DNA from: Branchiostoma floridae
Lineage: Eukaryota; Chordata; Leptocardii; Amphioxiformes; Branchiostomatidae
Reading direction: 5' to 3'
Assembly (NCBI RefSeq): GCF_000003815.2
Contig: NW_023365716.1
Coordinates: 1,574,046-1,638,045 of the forward strand
DNA length: 64,000 nt
The notes beneath the pieces were generated by a model that was given only the letters and a program-made list of their open reading frames with translations, made no database searches and was not told the origin of the DNA. The translations under genes and the position numbers were made by a program. The first letter of the stretch is position 1, and every line of letters starts with the position of its first letter. This document shows, in pieces, positions 61,739-64,000 of the stretch.

Positions 61739-63898
61739 TTATGTACCCGCACTCTCCACACATTTTCCACCACTGTGTTCCATTAGATGTTGGTCCAACA
61801 TGCCTTTCTGTGCAGTAGAATAGTCACACTGGTCACACTTATAGGTTTTTTCACCTGTATGGGTTCTCATATGTACCATTAAGTGTGACTTTCGAGCCGC
61901 TCTGTGCCCACACTCCCCACACATGTAGGGTTTCTCTCCAGTGTGTTTTGCTAGATGGGAGTGTAAATGCTGTTTTTGTGCAGCAGAATAGTCACACTGG
62001 TCACACTTGTAGGGTTTCTCTCCTGTATGGGTTCTCATATGTTTGGATAAATCAAAGTTCCTAGCTGTCCTGTACCCACATTCTTCACACATGTAGGGTT
62101 TATCACCAGTGTGTTTGGCTAAATGTTGGTCCAAACTGGATTTAACTGCAGCAGAATAGTCACAATGGTCACACTTGTAGGGTTTTTCTCCTGTGTGGGT
62201 TCTCATATGTCGGGATAAATGAGACTTTGTAGTTGTACTGTGCCCGCACTCTTCACACGTGTAGGGTTTCTCACCAGTGTGGGTTGCTACATGGGCGTCC
62301 AAGGTATCTTTCTGTGCAGCAGAATAGTCACACTGGTCGCACTTGTAGGGTTTCTCTCCCGTGTGTGTTCTCATATGTCGGGACAAATTCGTCTTCAAAG
62401 CTGTCCTGTACCCACACTCCCCACACATGTAGGGTTTCTCACCAGTGTGTTTTAATAGATGTAGGTCCAGGTGATTTTTCTGTGGTGCAGAATAGTCACA
62501 TTGGTCGCACTTGTAAGGTTTTTCCCCTGTATGGGATCTCATATGTTTGGATAAGTCAGACTTTCGAGCTGTTCTGTATCCACATTCCCCACACATGTAG
62601 GGTTTCTCACCGGTGTGTTTTACTACATGTTTGTCCAAATCACGTTTCTGTCCAGCAGAATAGTCACACTGGTCACACTTGTACGGTCTTTCCCCTGTGT
62701 GGGTTCTCACATGTGCCGACAATATAGACTTTCGAGTTGTTCTAAAACCACACTCCCCACACATGTAGGGTTTCTCACCAGTGTGCTTTTTTTGATGATT
62801 GTTCAAAGTGGTGTAGTCTGCTGCAGAATAGTCACACTGGTCACACTTGTAGGGTTTCTCTCCTGTATGTGTTCTCATATGTTTGGATAAGTCAGACTTG
62901 TAAGCTGTCCTGTACCCACACTCCCCACACATGTAGGGTTTCTCGCCGGTGTGTTTTCTTAGGTGTCTGTCCAAGTGGGATTTGAGTGCTACAGAATAGT
63001 CACACTGGTCACACTTGTAGGGTTTCTCATCGGTGTGTTTTGCTGCTATATGATTGTCTAGATTGCATTTCACTGCTGCAGAATAGTCACACCGGTCAAA
63101 CTTGTAGGGGTTTTCCCCTGTGTGGGTTCTCATGTGCCGGGATAAGGTAGACCTGTCAGCCGTCCTGTACCCACACTCCCCACACATGAAGGGTTTCTCA
63201 CCACTGTGTTTTGCTACTGTATGGTTGTCCAAAGTGGATTTCCGTGCGGCAGAATAGTCACACTGGTCACATTTGTAGGGTTTCTCTCCTGTATGGGTTC
63301 TCATGTGTCGAGATAAGCATCCTTTATAAGTTGTCCTGTACCCACACTCCCCACACATGTAGGGTTTCTCACCCATGTGTTTAACCATATGCCTTCCCAT
63401 ACTGCCTCTGCTCTCCTGTACCTGTGAGGTTGATGTGTTGTCAGGTTGGGGAAAGTTCACATCACACGTTTCCTGCTGTATGTCCATGTCTGTTGTCTGG
63501 GTCTCCCTGCTGTCACTCTCCTTTCCGGGGTGTCTGGTATCGTACATCTCATTCCCAGGGTGTCTAGAATTTCCAGCACACAAGTTTGCAGCAACCTCAC
63601 AACTGGGTTCTTCCGTTTCTGCTCTTACACCGCGCGTTTTGTCCCTTTCCTCCTCCTGCTGCCGTCCCGTGTCTGTTGTCTGCTCCCAACTGTTGTAAGT
63701 CTCGTTCCATGAATGTCCGGTTGGCTGGTAGTCGTAGGTTTCCTGGTCCTCACTGTACGTTTCCTGGCACAGCACGTTCTCTTGCCCATACTGTTGCCAT
63801 CCAGTGTCTCCTGTCTCCTCCTCTTTGATGTGCGTCTCGTTCGCAGTTTGTTCCGCATGAAGCTCTTTACTAGGTGGCAGACACATGAACCCAGCCAT
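61739..63898 (-). CDS. ZF14, C2H2 zinc-finger protein (long MAGF class), 19 fingers
   Basis: The largest protein in the window, 719 residues from the ATG 63896-63898, 2 nt after an atcattttag acceptor; exon 1 lies beyond the right edge. The N-terminus is close to ZF2 (MAGFMCLPPSKELH) but keeps IKEE; VKAE is VRAE. Nineteen fingers. Finger 4 has Phe for its first Cys (KFDRCDYS), and fingers 4 and 5 are of the same type. Two fingers have an extra residue between the histidines (HTVAKH, HIAAKH). The end (GGKCVESAGT-stop) comes from the same deletion of the PYM codons as in ZF3. Confidence 0.9.
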   Translation of the reverse strand: MAGFMCLPPSKELHAEQTANETHIKEEETGDTGWQQYGQENVLCQETYSEDQETYDYQPTGHSWNETYNSWEQTTDTGRQQEEERDKTRGVRAETEEPSCEVAANLCAGNSRHPGNEMYDTRHPGKESDSRETQTTDMDIQQETCDVNFPQPDNTSTSQVQESRGSMGRHMVKHMGEKPYMCGECGYRTTYKGCLSRHMRTHTGEKPYKCDQCDYSAARKSTLDNHTVAKHSGEKPFMCGECGYRTADRSTLSRHMRTHTGENPYKFDRCDYSAAVKCNLDNHIAAKHTDEKPYKCDQCDYSVALKSHLDRHLRKHTGEKPYMCGECGYRTAYKSDLSKHMRTHTGEKPYKCDQCDYSAADYTTLNNHQKKHTGEKPYMCGECGFRTTRKSILSAHVRTHTGERPYKCDQCDYSAGQKRDLDKHVVKHTGEKPYMCGECGYRTARKSDLSKHMRSHTGEKPYKCDQCDYSAPQKNHLDLHLLKHTGEKPYMCGECGYRTALKTNLSRHMRTHTGEKPYKCDQCDYSAAQKDTLDAHVATHTGEKPYTCEECGHSTTTKSHLSRHMRTHTGEKPYKCDHCDYSAAVKSSLDQHLAKHTGDKPYMCEECGYRTARNFDLSKHMRTHTGEKPYKCDQCDYSAAQKQHLHSHLAKHTGEKPYMCGECGHRAARKSHLMVHMRTHTGEKTYKCDQCDYSTAQKGMLDQHLMEHSGGKCVESAGT

Positions 63899-64000
63899 CA
63901 CTAAAATGATGATAAGAAAATAAGGAGAAGAAAAACATATGTTCATTAAATTCTTTTACAAACGAGATGAAGGGTGTAAAGTTAACGAAGTGGGCCCGTT

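Overview
The window looks like chordate DNA from a lancelet (amphioxus, Branchiostoma-like). Evidence: AT-rich non-coding DNA full of MITEs, non-LTR retroelement tails and N-gaps; GT-AG introns; AATAAA poly(A) signals; and a lineage-specific C2H2 zinc-finger family whose fingers alternate between a CGECGYRT type and a CDQCDYSAA type. The genus is my recognition of this family and repeat style, not a database result.

The window is one head-to-tail cluster of 14 C2H2 zinc-finger genes, all on the minus strand, named here ZF1 to ZF14 from left to right: ZF1 1605-3014, ZF2 5903-7288, ZF3 10731-12290, ZF4 16847-18346 (5' end in a gap), ZF5 19720-21447, ZF6 23897-25501, ZF7 28399-30192, ZF8 34678-36474, ZF9 38121-39236, ZF10 42198-42920 plus a frameshifted tail, ZF11 48397-49893, ZF12 52096-53318 (internal gap), ZF13 57569-58774 plus a frameshifted tail, ZF14 61739-63898. 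Each unit has the same layout, read right to left. A conserved non-coding first exon/promoter block carries an AGGTGA/AGGTCA direct repeat, a TGACGTC site and an AAAATGGCGG (YY1-like) site, and ends in a consensus donor. An intron follows (about 0.5-2.7 kb). One large second exon begins 2-7 nt before the ATG and encodes the whole protein. A 3' UTR with fossil finger remnants then runs to a poly(A) signal. The next promoter often starts only 350-500 bp further on.

The proteins fall into two N-terminal classes. The long MAEF/MAGF class has an acidic N-terminus of about 160-190 residues with two SUMO-consensus motifs (IKEE, VKAE). The short MEDS class (ZF1, ZF9, ZF10, ZF12) starts where the long class reads VKAEMEES. 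No KRAB, SCAN or BTB domain is visible. Ten to nineteen fingers follow. Variation concentrates at helix positions -1, +3 and +6 while the rest of the finger is nearly invariant, as in rapidly diversifying DNA-binding families. ZF5, ZF7 and ZF9 end at the family C-terminus, and ZF8 is complete except for a slightly early stop. The other genes show eroded, frameshifted, disrupted or unresolved 3' ends.

Non-ZNF content is mostly transposable elements inserted in introns, 3' UTRs and spacers: two TTAA-flanked piggyBac-like elements, one Harbinger-like MITE with a TTA duplication, one pogo-like MITE with a TA duplication, one 995-bp element with a 9-bp duplication and palindromic ends, a 1.66-kb TIR element, several foldback MITEs, a 5'-truncated LINE with a reverse-transcriptase ORF that replaces the end of ZF11, a second LINE remnant in the ZF6 intron, and a 19-copy tandem array (40.02-41.15 kb) whose unit is the 3' tail of that second LINE. 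Paralogous copies provide empty sites for several insertions. A segmental duplication joins 15.27-19.8 kb with 33.19-38.1 kb. Three N-gaps (14016-14115, 18371-18899, 52347-52446) fall in or beside genes.
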